16,938 nucleotides of DNA from Acidobacteriota bacterium (GCA_021805955.1 JAJZDO010000554.1:1-16938); one strand, 5' to 3'; positions 7,639 to 16,530 are shown, counted from the stretch's first letter. Numbers and translations are program-made. The notes: generated from the letters alone by a model not told the origin.

Positions 7639-7686
7639 AGTAAGCTATTGTTTTTGCAACACAGTAAGCTATTGTTTTTGCAACAC
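7639..7686. repeat. Perfect 24-bp tandem duplication spanning a gene's 3' end
   Basis: A 24-bp unit, which begins AGTAAGCTATTG and ends TTTGCAACAC, occurs twice head to tail (7639-7662 and 7663-7686) with no mismatch. On the minus strand each unit contains the codons for V-L-Q-K-Q followed by TAG, so the last five codons and the stop of the monoheme cytochrome gene have been duplicated into the spacer. Perfect identity implies a recent slippage event. The protein is unaffected. Confidence 0.95.
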
Positions 7687-7992
7687 ACGAATATAAGAAA
7701 CCAGGCTTTCAATCTGGGGTGGGGTCAGCCGGGTACCGAAGGCGGGCATGCTCTTGTTGCCTTTGCCGATCACGTTGGCCAGCTCAGCATCGCTCATCTT
7801 CACGATGGCTGGATCGTGAAGGTTCGCTACTTTCAATGCTTTGCCCGTCGGTGTGGAGCCCTTTCCGTCGGCACCATGACACATCTGGCAGTTTGATTGG
7901 AACAATGAAGCGCCGCTGTTTTGCGCATGGGCTGCGGCAGAGAATAGACAAAGTATCGCAGCCGCCATAAGGAATCCAGTCGAGGATCTCAC
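7669..7992 (-). CDS. Monoheme class I cytochrome c, secreted
   Basis: 107 residues from the GTG at 7992, which has AAGGAG five bases upstream and directly begins a signal peptide (residues 1-23, ending AAAHA). The frame is open further up to 8043, but that extension would bury the signal peptide. The mature part has CQMCH (35-39) for covalent heme c attachment and GNKSMPAFG, with Met82 as probable sixth ligand. It then ends with the usual C-terminal helix (LTPPQIESLVSYIRVLQ). This is a small soluble periplasmic electron carrier. Position downstream of a five-heme cytochrome and a GMC dehydrogenase suggests it takes electrons from sugar oxidation to a terminal oxidase or other reductase. The gene's 3' end lies inside a 24-bp tandem duplication. 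Confidence 0.9.
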   Translation of the reverse strand: MRSSTGFLMAAAILCLFSAAAHAQNSGASLFQSNCQMCHGADGKGSTPTGKALKVANLHDPAIVKMSDAELANVIGKGNKSMPAFGTRLTPPQIESLVSYIRVLQKQ

Positions 7993-8065
7993 AGCATCTC
8001 CTTCTTCGATTAAGTTTAAAATCGTTGCGGGTTCGGCATTCATTCAGAAACCCGTACCGCACGCA

Positions 8066-8695
8066 TCACTGCTCCAGCATATGACAGGTAGTGCAATCGG
8101 TGCTGGCCAGCTTGGCGCGATGGCAGTTCACACATCCGGCCATGGATATGTCAGTCTCTTTGTACACCTGCACCCGCTCCGCCACCTGCCCGTGGCATTC
8201 CTGGCAGGTTGCGCCGTGCTGCAAGTGAACTTTATGGCTGAAGGATACAAACGAAGGCAATTCATAGATCCGCACCCACGGAATCGTTGCATCCGATTTT
8301 GCGAATGCTGCCAATTTCTGAACGCCAGGATTGTCTGTGGCGATCGTCTGGTGGCACTGCATGCAGAAGGTGGCGCGCGGAATCGTCAATGTTTCGCCGG
8401 AACGCGATGGCGTATGGCAGTATTCGCACGGCATCTTCAGCGTGCCTGCATGTTGCTTGTGGCTAAAAGGAACGGGCTGTACAGGCCCTTGCAACCGTTC
8501 GGTTGACGGGGCTGATGCAGCCTCATGTCCCGTAGCGCTACTCGATGCGGGCGCACTGTTTTGCGCTGGCGAGTCTTCTGGGGTTGCCGCTGAGTTCTGC
8601 GCAGAGGCGGCCATTGTGGTTGGATTGCTCATGGGTGACTGCACCCAGAAGCCGGCCAATATCAGCAGCGAGAGTACGCGCCAGGACTTCATCAT
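8066..8695 (-). CDS. Five-heme cytochrome c (cytochrome c7/c3-like), secreted
   Basis: 209 residues with five CxxCH heme sites: CEYCH (90-94), CMQCH (111-115), CQECH (164-168), CVNCH (188-192) and CTTCH (201-205). An N-terminal hydrophobic segment (6-18) serves as signal peptide or membrane anchor. It is followed by an Ala/Ser/Pro-rich linker (29-66) that probably tethers the heme domain. The repeated F-S-H-K-x-H elements before hemes 1 and 3 (PFSHKQHAG, SFSHKVHLQ) provide the distal His ligands typical of cytochrome c7/c3-family proteins, so bis-His coordination is expected. The start ATG at 8695 lies 13 bp after the GMC gene's stop, so the two are almost certainly co-transcribed and likely physically linked as dehydrogenase and electron acceptor. 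GMC dehydrogenase clusters more commonly carry mono- or tri-heme cytochromes, so this version is notable. Confidence 0.92.
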   Translation of the reverse strand: MMKSWRVLSLLILAGFWVQSPMSNPTTMAASAQNSAATPEDSPAQNSAPASSSATGHEAASAPSTERLQGPVQPVPFSHKQHAGTLKMPCEYCHTPSRSGETLTIPRATFCMQCHQTIATDNPGVQKLAAFAKSDATIPWVRIYELPSFVSFSHKVHLQHGATCQECHGQVAERVQVYKETDISMAGCVNCHRAKLASTDCTTCHMLEQ

Positions 8696-8708
8696 CGAAC
8701 GTTCCCCG

Positions 8709-10283
8709 TCATCCTACATTTTTTTGGCGCAGCTGCTCGGCCAGGTATTCGGCCGATCGCATGGAAAGTGCCAGGATTGTCATCGTCGGATTTTGCCATC
8801 CGCTGCCGACGAAGCTGCTGCCATCCACCACGAACAGGTTCTTGATGTCGTGGCTTTGGTTCCATTTGTTCAGCACGCTGGTCTTTGGGTTGTCGCCCAT
8901 CCGGCAGGTGCCCAGTTCGTGAATGCTGTAGCCCGGCGGGTTGGGCTCGTAATTTTTTGCAAGCACCTCGAAGCCGGCGGCTTCCGCCATCGCGACGCCC
9001 GTATCCACCGCATCGCGCGACATGTTGAACTCGTTGTCGGTGTATTTTGTATCGACGTGCAGCACGGGAATGTCCCATGCATCCACCACGTTCTTGTCGA
9101 TACCGACCTGGTGCTCATAATGGGAGAGCACCTGGCCCATCATGCTCATGTAAAAGCCGCTGCCATAGTAGCTGTCCAGTTTCTTTTGCAGTTCCGCGCC
9201 ATAGGCTGCAAAGTTGCGGGGATCCATGGCGCGGTCGCTGCTCCATAGATTCAGCGCGTAGCCTCCAATAAAGTTTTTTGCTTTGCCATCGATGTTGCGG
9301 AAGCGCGGTATCAGCGCGTCTCCCCCCATCAAGTCTGGCGTTGCCTTGCCATCGCGCGCCTCTGGCACCGAACAAACCACCCCCGGACCGTAGATATTGT
9401 CGATCAAGTAATGCCCCAGGACGCCGCTGGAGTTTGCCAACTTCGAATTCAGCAGCAGGCGCGTGCTCTCCAGGCATCCCGCCGCCAGAACGACAACCTT
9501 CGCCTTCACTGACATTTCGCGCCGCGAATGGCGATCGACGAAGTTGGCGCCGTTGGCCAGCCCAGTATTTTTGTCGACGGTGATTTCCCGCACCACCACA
9601 TTGGGCACGGCAGTCAACTTCCCGGTTGCAAAGGCATCCGGCAGCAAAAGATTGATGGAACTTGCCAGCCCGCCGCGACCCATCGCGCTGCGCGCTTTGC
9701 AGACGGGAACATTCAGCTTTTTCCCGGCCGCAATCAATCGCTGCATCGACCCCGACCACGGCGAGTCGTCAACAACAAAATTCCCATCGGGATATTGCGG
9801 CAGTCCATCCGGGTGTCCGCTGACCCTGAAAATCTCTTCCACGCGAGAGTAATACGGCGCCAGATCGGCCAGGCTGATCGGCCAGTTGTCGCCGAAGCCG
9901 TCGTGGTCCCTGGCCTTGAATTCGTAATCGCTGAGACGAAAAGATTGACGCGACCAGAACAGCGACCGGCCGCCGAAGAGTCGCACTCGTACCCAGTTGT
10001 ACGGTTCGTCTCGATTGAAGGTATACGGGACTTCTTTTTCATCCACCCAGGTATTGGCGTTGAACTCGTTTGCCTGAAAGACGTGCGGCAGCCGTCCCGG
10101 CATGTTGAAGCCGCGATATGGCAGTTCGTACGCCGGCTTCAGTTCGCGGTCCTTTTGGAAATCGACGATCGGACCGGCATTCAACATCAGGCAGGAGATG
10201 CCTTTTTCCGTCAAAACTTTGGCGACCATGCCTCCGGAGTGACCGGAACCAATGATCAATACATCAACGTTTTCCTCCGGCAT
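8709..10283 (-). CDS. GMC-family FAD oxidoreductase (sugar/glycoside dehydrogenase large subunit)
   Basis: 524 residues. An N-terminal dinucleotide-binding fold [18 protein letters not shown] (7-24) binds FAD. The C-terminal block HELGTCRMG (455-463) and [17 protein letters not shown] (483-499) supply the GMC active-site pair, here His455 and Asn498. There is no signal peptide; the protein upstream in the run has a Tat signal, and in gluconate- and fructose-dehydrogenase systems the flavin subunit is exported folded with that partner. It sits 28 bp after the small-subunit gene and 13 bp before the five-heme cytochrome gene, the order of periplasmic flavoprotein-cytochrome dehydrogenases. Glucoside 3-dehydrogenases belong to this branch, so oxidation of a glycoside hydroxyl to a ketone is the leading guess; other polyol or sugar acids are possible. 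The Shine-Dalgarno is poor. Confidence 0.9.
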   Translation of the reverse strand: MPEENVDVLIIGSGHSGGMVAKVLTEKGISCLMLNAGPIVDFQKDRELKPAYELPYRGFNMPGRLPHVFQANEFNANTWVDEKEVPYTFNRDEPYNWVRVRLFGGRSLFWSRQSFRLSDYEFKARDHDGFGDNWPISLADLAPYYSRVEEIFRVSGHPDGLPQYPDGNFVVDDSPWSGSMQRLIAAGKKLNVPVCKARSAMGRGGLASSINLLLPDAFATGKLTAVPNVVVREITVDKNTGLANGANFVDRHSRREMSVKAKVVVLAAGCLESTRLLLNSKLANSSGVLGHYLIDNIYGPGVVCSVPEARDGKATPDLMGGDALIPRFRNIDGKAKNFIGGYALNLWSSDRAMDPRNFAAYGAELQKKLDSYYGSGFYMSMMGQVLSHYEHQVGIDKNVVDAWDIPVLHVDTKYTDNEFNMSRDAVDTGVAMAEAAGFEVLAKNYEPNPPGYSIHELGTCRMGDNPKTSVLNKWNQSHDIKNLFVVDGSSFVGSGWQNPTMTILALSMRSAEYLAEQLRQKNVG

Positions 10284-10311
10284 GCAGGCCCCAGTTCCTA
10301 ATTGTTTTTAT

Positions 10312-11007
10312 TTATACATACATTTGGATATCGGGATCGATCGGCGACCAGTACCAGCCAATACCGGGCGCCCGCTCGCCGGCAGATGTCGCTGCGATGC
10401 TCCACGCCTGCGAGTTCATGGTCGCCGTTCGAATGTCTTCATGCGCCACATTGATGAAGGCTGCAAACGGCTCAGTCGGCGGGTGGTCCCTCATCCAGAC
10501 CCGAAGCCAGGGCCGCAGCAGCGTGTCTGCCTGTTCCTCGTTCACTTTCGCAAAAGGGACGCCGAAGTGTTTTTGCGCATCTGCGTTCAGCCGGTCGAGA
10601 CCGGACCGGTACATATGCTGCCGTTCCGCCGGCGAGACGCTGATCAGAAAGTCAATGAACTCCGGTGCGCACGCTTGCGTCGATCCGGGATATCCATTCA
10701 GCGGTGGCAGCAATACGTCACCGAGTTTCCGTAGTGTTGCCATATGCTCGGCATGAAAGTAATGTTGTTCCGTCATGGCCACTGCATCGGGCACAGTGGC
10801 AGGAATCGGAGGACTCTGAAAGCCCAGACTCCCCCGCTGTTCGATCAGGTTGGGGGCTGTTTCTGACATGGGTGGAGCGGCTGCAGCAGCGCCAGATTGC
10901 GGAGGGGAAGTTTTTTCTGCTGTAGCCGGAGTTGCGTTCTGCCCGAACAACGGCATCGCCGTGACCGGAACAGCCACAATTGCTTTGACAAAATCTCGTC
11001 TGCGCAT
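10312..11007 (-). CDS. Gluconate 2-dehydrogenase subunit 3-like protein, Tat-exported
   Basis: 231 residues. RRRDFVKAIVAVPVTAMPLF (2-21) is a Tat signal. An Ala/Pro-rich stretch (about 23-55) leads into an alpha-helical domain with LRKLGDVLLPP, then APEFIDFLISVSPAERQHMY, RLNADAQKHFGVPFA, and a C-terminal PGIGWYW. These match the gluconate-2-dehydrogenase subunit 3 family (PF13618-type). Such subunits bind the GMC flavoprotein, carry it through the Tat pore and stabilise it. Adjacent position, 28 bp before the GMC gene, fits this. No cofactor motifs are present. The ATG at 11007 lacks a good Shine-Dalgarno, but places the twin Arg at residues 2-4 as expected. The gap to the upstream acyltransferase gene is 111 bp, so an internal promoter is possible. 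Confidence 0.88.
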   Translation of the reverse strand: MRRRDFVKAIVAVPVTAMPLFGQNATPATAEKTSPPQSGAAAAAPPMSETAPNLIEQRGSLGFQSPPIPATVPDAVAMTEQHYFHAEHMATLRKLGDVLLPPLNGYPGSTQACAPEFIDFLISVSPAERQHMYRSGLDRLNADAQKHFGVPFAKVNEEQADTLLRPWLRVWMRDHPPTEPFAAFINVAHEDIRTATMNSQAWSIAATSAGERAPGIGWYWSPIDPDIQMYV

Positions 11008-11118
11008 CGCACTCAGACTAGCGTGACACCAACACGGTCGTCAACGAATCGATTCGATTCCGGATCATCGATCGTTCCGACGCTGTCTTGGTTTGCAGTT
11101 GGCCGTCGCAGCGTACGG

Positions 11119-12318
11119 TTAGATGCGAACGAAGATTTTGTTTCTGTACATCCAATAGAGGACCAGCCAGTACACTCCCAGCGTCAGAGACCCAAGCACA
11201 ATCGGCTCCAGCGCGGTCCCGAAGATGTTCAGCGCGGAAGCTCCCAGGTGGATGCGGAGGCTGCTCTCCACAAAGTTTCGAGAAAGTTCCGCAATGACAT
11301 AGGCCGCGATGGAATTCATGCCAATGACAACCAAAGGAAATGCAAGACGTGCCTGTTTTTTTGCATCGACAATCCAGGAGAAAGCAGCCAGAAACAGAAA
11401 GCATACGCCGCCACTGAACAAGGTCCACGCTGGTGTCCATATCCGCTTCACGATCGGGCAGATTCCTGTGAAGTGAAGCAGCAACCCGCCACCGATCAAT
11501 CCCGCAGCGGCGATCAGAAGTTTGCGAAATGGAATGTCTGGAGCGCTCGCAATCAGCCAGCGGCCGCCGGCCAGCCCCAGCAACATCGTGCCCAGGGTCG
11601 GGATAAAGCTCAGCGTCAGGTATCCGCCGTCATTAAAGACAAAGGGGCTGGTGCGAGGAAACAGGTTCAGGAACCATACGTCGAAGGCCTGGCCAAGATT
11701 GCTGTTCTTGTTCCAGTGCGCCGCGAAGCCATGGAGTAAGTGCGGATACCAGTCGGCGGGAACACCCACGGAAGCATACGGAAAATTCGGGCCCGGCGCG
11801 GGATAGAGGGCCCACGCCAACCAATATCCGAAGAGAATGACCCCCAGCGCAGTCCACTGCCAGCGTGGGCGGACGAACGTCAACAGAAACGCGAACGTAT
11901 ATCCCAGCCCGATCTGGGTCAACGTGTCTTCAAACGTAAAGTAGGTGGAGGTGCTGTCCACCGATCGCAGGAAAATTCCGAGGGCAACCAGAACAAAGCT
12001 TCGCCAAATGGTGTGCGCCAGCATGTGCGGGAAGCTCTCGCCTTTGCGACGGCGGCTGCGCAATGAATACGGCAGCGCAACTCCGACCAGAAACGTGAAG
12101 GACGGTTGGATCGTATCGTGGAGACTCATCCCGACCCACTCGACGTGCGTCTGGTTGAACGCCAGGATGCGCCAGAAAAGGCTGTGTGGAAAGGATTGCG
12201 CCACCTTCGCGAAGCGGAGAACTTCGGCCATCATCAGCAGCATGACCAGCCCGCGATAGGCGTCCACGGCGACGTTGCGTTGCGGCAGCGGTTGCACCGC
12301 ATGACTTGAATCGCTCAC
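11119..12318 (-). CDS. DUF5009/HGSNAT-like integral membrane acyltransferase
   Basis: 399 residues from the GTG at 12318, preferred over the ATG at 12342 because GGAGG lies eight bases upstream of the GTG while the ATG has no ribosome site. The N-terminus RNVAVDAYRGLVMLLMMAEV leads into about ten hydrophobic helices. The block THVEWVGMSLHDTIQPSFTF (57-76) has the conserved His and Asp of the heparan-alpha-glucosaminide N-acetyltransferase/NagX group, and TLSFIPTLGTMLLGLAGGRW is the second family hallmark. Human HGSNAT carries acetyl groups across a membrane to amino sugars; bacterial members are proposed to acylate sugars at the envelope but are largely uncharacterised. It heads the minus-strand run, transcribed away from the DUF1080-like gene. 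Whether it belongs functionally with the dehydrogenase is inference from orientation. Confidence 0.85.
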   Translation of the reverse strand: MSDSSHAVQPLPQRNVAVDAYRGLVMLLMMAEVLRFAKVAQSFPHSLFWRILAFNQTHVEWVGMSLHDTIQPSFTFLVGVALPYSLRSRRRKGESFPHMLAHTIWRSFVLVALGIFLRSVDSTSTYFTFEDTLTQIGLGYTFAFLLTFVRPRWQWTALGVILFGYWLAWALYPAPGPNFPYASVGVPADWYPHLLHGFAAHWNKNSNLGQAFDVWFLNLFPRTSPFVFNDGGYLTLSFIPTLGTMLLGLAGGRWLIASAPDIPFRKLLIAAAGLIGGGLLLHFTGICPIVKRIWTPAWTLFSGGVCFLFLAAFSWIVDAKKQARLAFPLVVIGMNSIAAYVIAELSRNFVESSLRIHLGASALNIFGTALEPIVLGSLTLGVYWLVLYWMYRNKIFVRI

Positions 12319-12509
12319 TCCTCTTACCTCCGCAGACAGCATCTCGATAATTCAAGATACCAGCTTCAATGCCTGCATCCGACTTCCGGCAGTTTTTCCC
12401 TTGTCTGCTGCCTGGGCGGGAAATCGGTATGTATGGCAGAGGGCATGTTGCACAGAGCGATTGATATTAGGATGGAAGTACCGTGGGGCGTATGAATCGA
12501 GGCAAGCTT

Positions 12510-13223
12510 ATGGGCAAATTACGAGACCTGCATATCTCGATTGTGTTTCTCGCCGCAGTCTGTCTAGTTGTTTTTTGCGCTGCAAGCGAATTGGCGGAAT
12601 CGCAATGCGGTGGCCCGCATCCTGCAACGATTTCGATCCAACATGACTTTGCCTCCGCCAGTCTGAAAGCCTGGAAAATGCCGTTCCCCGAAGACTGGGA
12701 GATCCTGCGGCAGGGCAATCTCCATTACCTGCACATGAAGCGCAACCGGGAACCCCTGGTGCCACGCCGCCCTATGCAATTTGCTCGGCTCAAGGGCGTC
12801 AAGGTGGGCAGCTTTACTCTCGACGTGAACGTGCGCCGCGCCGGCGGCTCCATGATTGTCGTTTTCAATTATGTCGATACGCTTCACTTCTACTACGTCC
12901 ATCTTTCGGAGAATCCCGGCACCCAAATCCCCGTCCACAATGGCATCTTCATCGTGAACGGCAAGCCTCGATATCGAATCGCCGGTTTAGAAGCGACACC
13001 GGCGCTGCCGGATCGTTCCTGGCACAATGTTCGCGTCGTCCGCAACGTTCGCACAGGCTCCATCCAGGTTTTTGTGGACAAGGAGAAACAGCCAAGGTTT
13101 TCTGCGATCGACCGCACGTTCACCTGCGGCCAGGTGGGCCTTGGTTCCTTCGATGAAACTGGGGATTTCTCGCGGTTCCGACTGCAGTCCAAGGACGCCG
13201 AACACACTACTGCTGCCAACTGA
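12510..13223 (+). CDS. Secreted LamG/DUF1080-like (3-keto-disaccharide hydrolase fold) protein
   Basis: 237 residues from the ATG at 12510, chosen for GAGG about eight bases upstream and for a compact signal peptide (KLRDLHISIVFLAAVCLVVF, 2-21); GTG 12483 and ATG 12492 are possible alternatives in the same frame. The mature protein is one concanavalin-like jelly roll. It has an opening 'W...W.IL..G.L' pattern, SFTLDVNVRRAGGSMIVVFN, FYYVHLS, SWHNVRVVRN, IQVFVD, and a closing TCGQVGLGSFDETGDFSRFRL. This arrangement matches DUF1080/LamG domains, some of which hydrolyse or hydrate 3-keto-disaccharides while others only bind glycans. The next upstream gene, divergently transcribed, begins the dehydrogenase run 191 bp away. 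Catalytic residues cannot be assigned with confidence. A binding-only role is a real alternative. Confidence 0.72.
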   Translation: MGKLRDLHISIVFLAAVCLVVFCAASELAESQCGGPHPATISIQHDFASASLKAWKMPFPEDWEILRQGNLHYLHMKRNREPLVPRRPMQFARLKGVKVGSFTLDVNVRRAGGSMIVVFNYVDTLHFYYVHLSENPGTQIPVHNGIFIVNGKPRYRIAGLEATPALPDRSWHNVRVVRNVRTGSIQVFVDKEKQPRFSAIDRTFTCGQVGLGSFDETGDFSRFRLQSKDAEHTTAAN

Positions 13224-13387
13224 CTCGCTCAAAAACACACCGCCATCGAGCATTTTCACAGAGAACGTAACCTTCGGGTGCCCATCAATCCCGGCGCAGC
13301 TTAGGCAGTGTGCATCTCCTCTACCGGCCTTCTATCTACAACTGTGTACTAGCTTGGTGAGGGTCTGCTTATAGCGAGGCGTGTGTT

Positions 13388-13442
13388 ATTCATTTGGAGC
13401 GGCATTGTTCGAAGAAACGGACAATAGCCGCCCCAAATGAAT
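13388..13442. repeat. 55-nt near-perfect inverted repeat (long hairpin)
   Basis: ATTCATTTGG at 13388-13397 pairs with CCAAATGAAT at 13433-13442. The stem continues inwards, after one A-C mismatch, as GCGGC/GCCGC, and then, after a small bulge, as TTGTTCG/CGGACAA around the loop AAGAAA. That is about 22 paired positions. It lies in the 323-bp gap between convergent genes, 30 bp before a clear terminator. No T-run follows, so it is not itself a standard terminator; a REP/MITE-like repeat or an mRNA-stabilising structure are options. Apart from this and the terminator, nothing was seen in 13224-13546. Confidence 0.7.
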
Positions 13443-13471
13443 CCGCGCGGGTTACGCCAAGGCGCGAAAAA

Positions 13472-13508
13472 GGCCCGGCGATAAAATATTTCGCCGAGCC
13501 CTTTTAAT
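13472..13508. terminator. Rho-independent terminator, probably bidirectional
   Basis: GGCCCGGCGA (13472-13481) pairs with TCGCCGAGCC (13491-13500) with one mismatch around the loop TAAAATATT. CTTTTAATTTT follows on the plus strand, and on the minus strand the stem is followed by CTTTTTCGC. It lies between the plus-strand gene ending at 13223 and the minus-strand gene ending at 13547, so it can stop transcription from both sides. Confidence 0.85.
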
Positions 13509-13546
13509 TTTCCTGTAACTGATTGTTGACGCTGACGCCGCCTCGA

Positions 13547-14470
13547 TTACTCGTGGAAAGATACCAGCGACATAGGCTGGGTCAGTCCAAAGACGACTTC
13601 AGAGTCCTTGGGAAGGACAGCCTGCTTGCTTTCCAGCAGCCAGTGCGCTCCAACATAACCGGCCGCTGCGCCTCCGAGGACCAGTGCAGCCGGGCCGCCA
13701 GCGATCATAAAACCCGCCGCCGCCGCACCTCCGCCTAGCAGTCCTGCCTCCGCAACTGTCCGCTTGCCGTGGGCGACATTCACTATGTTGCCTTCAGTGC
13801 TTGGTTTGACCCTATGGGGATCGCCGAGGTCGTAGACTTCAGCATGCAGAAAATATCGTGTGCCGTCGGGCAGAACGACTTCGTCTGGCCGCAGCCGAAT
13901 GGAGGCTCCGCCGGTGATGCGTCGGCCTTCGCTGACCGATGTCACCCGACCCGTTACCGTGGACCCCACCGGGATCACGATGCGGTTATTCTTCATGACA
14001 GGAGCCAAGATGCGAGCACTGAAGATGGTGCCGGGCTGTGTTGTGGCCGTAGACAACTGCTGATTCAGTGAAACCATCAGGGTCGTCCCTTCCGGCAACT
14101 GATTTGGACCCGAAGGAACGTTGACAACAACGCCCGAATCGTCAGGTTGGCCAGATGTCGGAACGCTGGTGACAATGTCGGCGTCCAGAGACCCTGCAGG
14201 TCTGCTGACAAGTCCAGGATGCTGAATATAGTTATGGTCCTGCGGGGAAGTCGGAGCCGCCTCCATGTGGGCGGTCGGCTGGCTCACCGACTGCGAGATG
14301 GTGTCGGCTGAGTTCGTCGAAGCCGATGGCGTTGGAGTCAAATCGTTCGTCACGATCGCGTCGTCAGGCGGATGCGACACGCCCTGGTAGGGGCTGGGTT
14401 TCGAACTTTGTCCAAATGCTGTTGCCGCTACCATCACAGCGGCGAGACTTGTAGCAGTCAGAATCTTCAT
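13547..14470 (-). CDS. Exported protein of unknown function with TrbI-like barrel region and glycine zipper
   Basis: 307 residues from the ATG at 14470. GAGG lies six bases upstream and MKILTATSLAAVMVAATAFG (1-20) is a clean Sec signal peptide; the open frame runs back to 14575 without coding character. Residues 21-120 are Pro/Ser/Thr-rich and probably unstructured. Residues 125-215 (QLPEGTTLMVSLNQQLSTAT, then NRIVIPVGSTVTGRVTSVSE) look like a beta-barrel of the sort seen in TrbI/VirB10 C-terminal domains, where 'IPaGT...G' elements recur. Residues 242-275 form a Gly/Ala-rich zipper (LLGGGAAAAGFMIAGG) typical of membrane-inserting or oligomerising envelope proteins. No other secretion genes are nearby, so a type IV system role is not supported. 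I do not recognise a specific function. Confidence 0.75.
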   Translation of the reverse strand: MKILTATSLAAVMVAATAFGQSSKPSPYQGVSHPPDDAIVTNDLTPTPSASTNSADTISQSVSQPTAHMEAAPTSPQDHNYIQHPGLVSRPAGSLDADIVTSVPTSGQPDDSGVVVNVPSGPNQLPEGTTLMVSLNQQLSTATTQPGTIFSARILAPVMKNNRIVIPVGSTVTGRVTSVSEGRRITGGASIRLRPDEVVLPDGTRYFLHAEVYDLGDPHRVKPSTEGNIVNVAHGKRTVAEAGLLGGGAAAAGFMIAGGPAALVLGGAAAGYVGAHWLLESKQAVLPKDSEVVFGLTQPMSLVSFHE

Positions 14471-14630
14471 ATCCGCCCTCATTGTTGTGTTCCGCTTCTC
14501 ATGTATTTTGCGAAGATTGCATCGCAACATTATTTTGTGGTTCCAATTCGATGTCCTGCTTGGCCATAGTGCCAACTCCTACCCTGTTGGACGCAATTCA
14601 TGGGCCATTTGTTGCGGAGTGCGTTCCCGA

Positions 14631-14669
14631 TTCACTCGCGGTGAAACTAATTTCACTGCATTTTCAGTG
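14631..14669. promoter_or_regulatory. Array of TTCAC/GTGAA half-sites, possible operator
   Basis: Alternating half-sites occur at one-turn spacing: TTCAC (14631), GTGAA (14641), TTTCAC (14651), then CAGTG (14665), which pairs with CACTG (14654). They give overlapping inverted repeats, including the perfect GTGAAA-CTAA-TTTCAC. This looks like a regulator binding region in the divergent spacer; no regulator gene lies in the window. Confidence 0.35.
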
Positions 14670-14881
14670 TAATGGAGCATTTGCCGACTGTGCCTCCGTA
14701 GACGTGGCCAGGTATCAATCTAGTTATCATCATTATCGACTTCATTAACTGAAGCTTGCAAGCGGTGAAGTTTTCTCCGTCGTTGCTGCCATCGTGGACG
14801 ACACACGGAAAGCATAAGGAGATCTGCGCAACTTTCGACTGCGCATTGGCCGTGTAGCGCGAATGGCACAGCGGCCAGCTT

Positions 14882-14890
14882 TGCTACACT
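14882..14890 (+). promoter_or_regulatory. Possible extended -10 promoter element upstream of enolase
   Basis: TGCTACACT fits an extended -10 (TGN followed by TACACT) about 230 bp before the enolase start. The -35 region is poor, as allowed for extended -10 promoters. It is weak evidence by pattern alone. Confidence 0.2.
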
Positions 14891-14980
14891 GGAGGTGATG
14901 CAAAGATTCATTTCTTAACTTTCGTCGGCGCACCCATGGTGAAATTCTCCACGGATGGCCCTCTTACCAGCATTTCCTAA

Positions 14981-16411
<1,431 letters not shown>

Positions 16412-16443
16412 CTCTGAGCGGAAGTTAAATTCGGATATCGCAC

Positions 16444-16469
16444 GATAGGCCCCGACTCCGGGGCCTATC
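16444..16469 (+). terminator. Terminator hairpin after enolase
   Basis: GATAGGCCCCG and CGGGGCCTATC form a perfect 11-bp stem with the four-base loop ACTC, 32 bp after the enolase stop. The downstream T content is weak (TGTTATAT), but stem strength and position support termination. Confidence 0.75.
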
Positions 16470-16530
16470 TGTTATATGGGAACATAGGATTGATCGCAGC
16501 AGGGTCGCGGCGAGAAGGCGGAACGTGAAT

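Noticed and set aside
8331..9248. 305-codon plus-strand open frame, His/Val-rich
   Set aside because: It is antisense to the five-heme cytochrome and the GMC gene; no ribosome site or family features.
10897..11739. 280-codon plus-strand open frame, Gln/Arg-rich
   Set aside because: It lies across the 3' part of the membrane acyltransferase on the other strand; composition is that of a reverse reading of a hydrophobic gene.
14891..14916. GGAGGTGATG followed by a six-codon frame, as a leader peptide
   Set aside because: The match to the anti-Shine-Dalgarno is perfect but leaves only two bases before the ATG, and nothing links it to a regulated gene.
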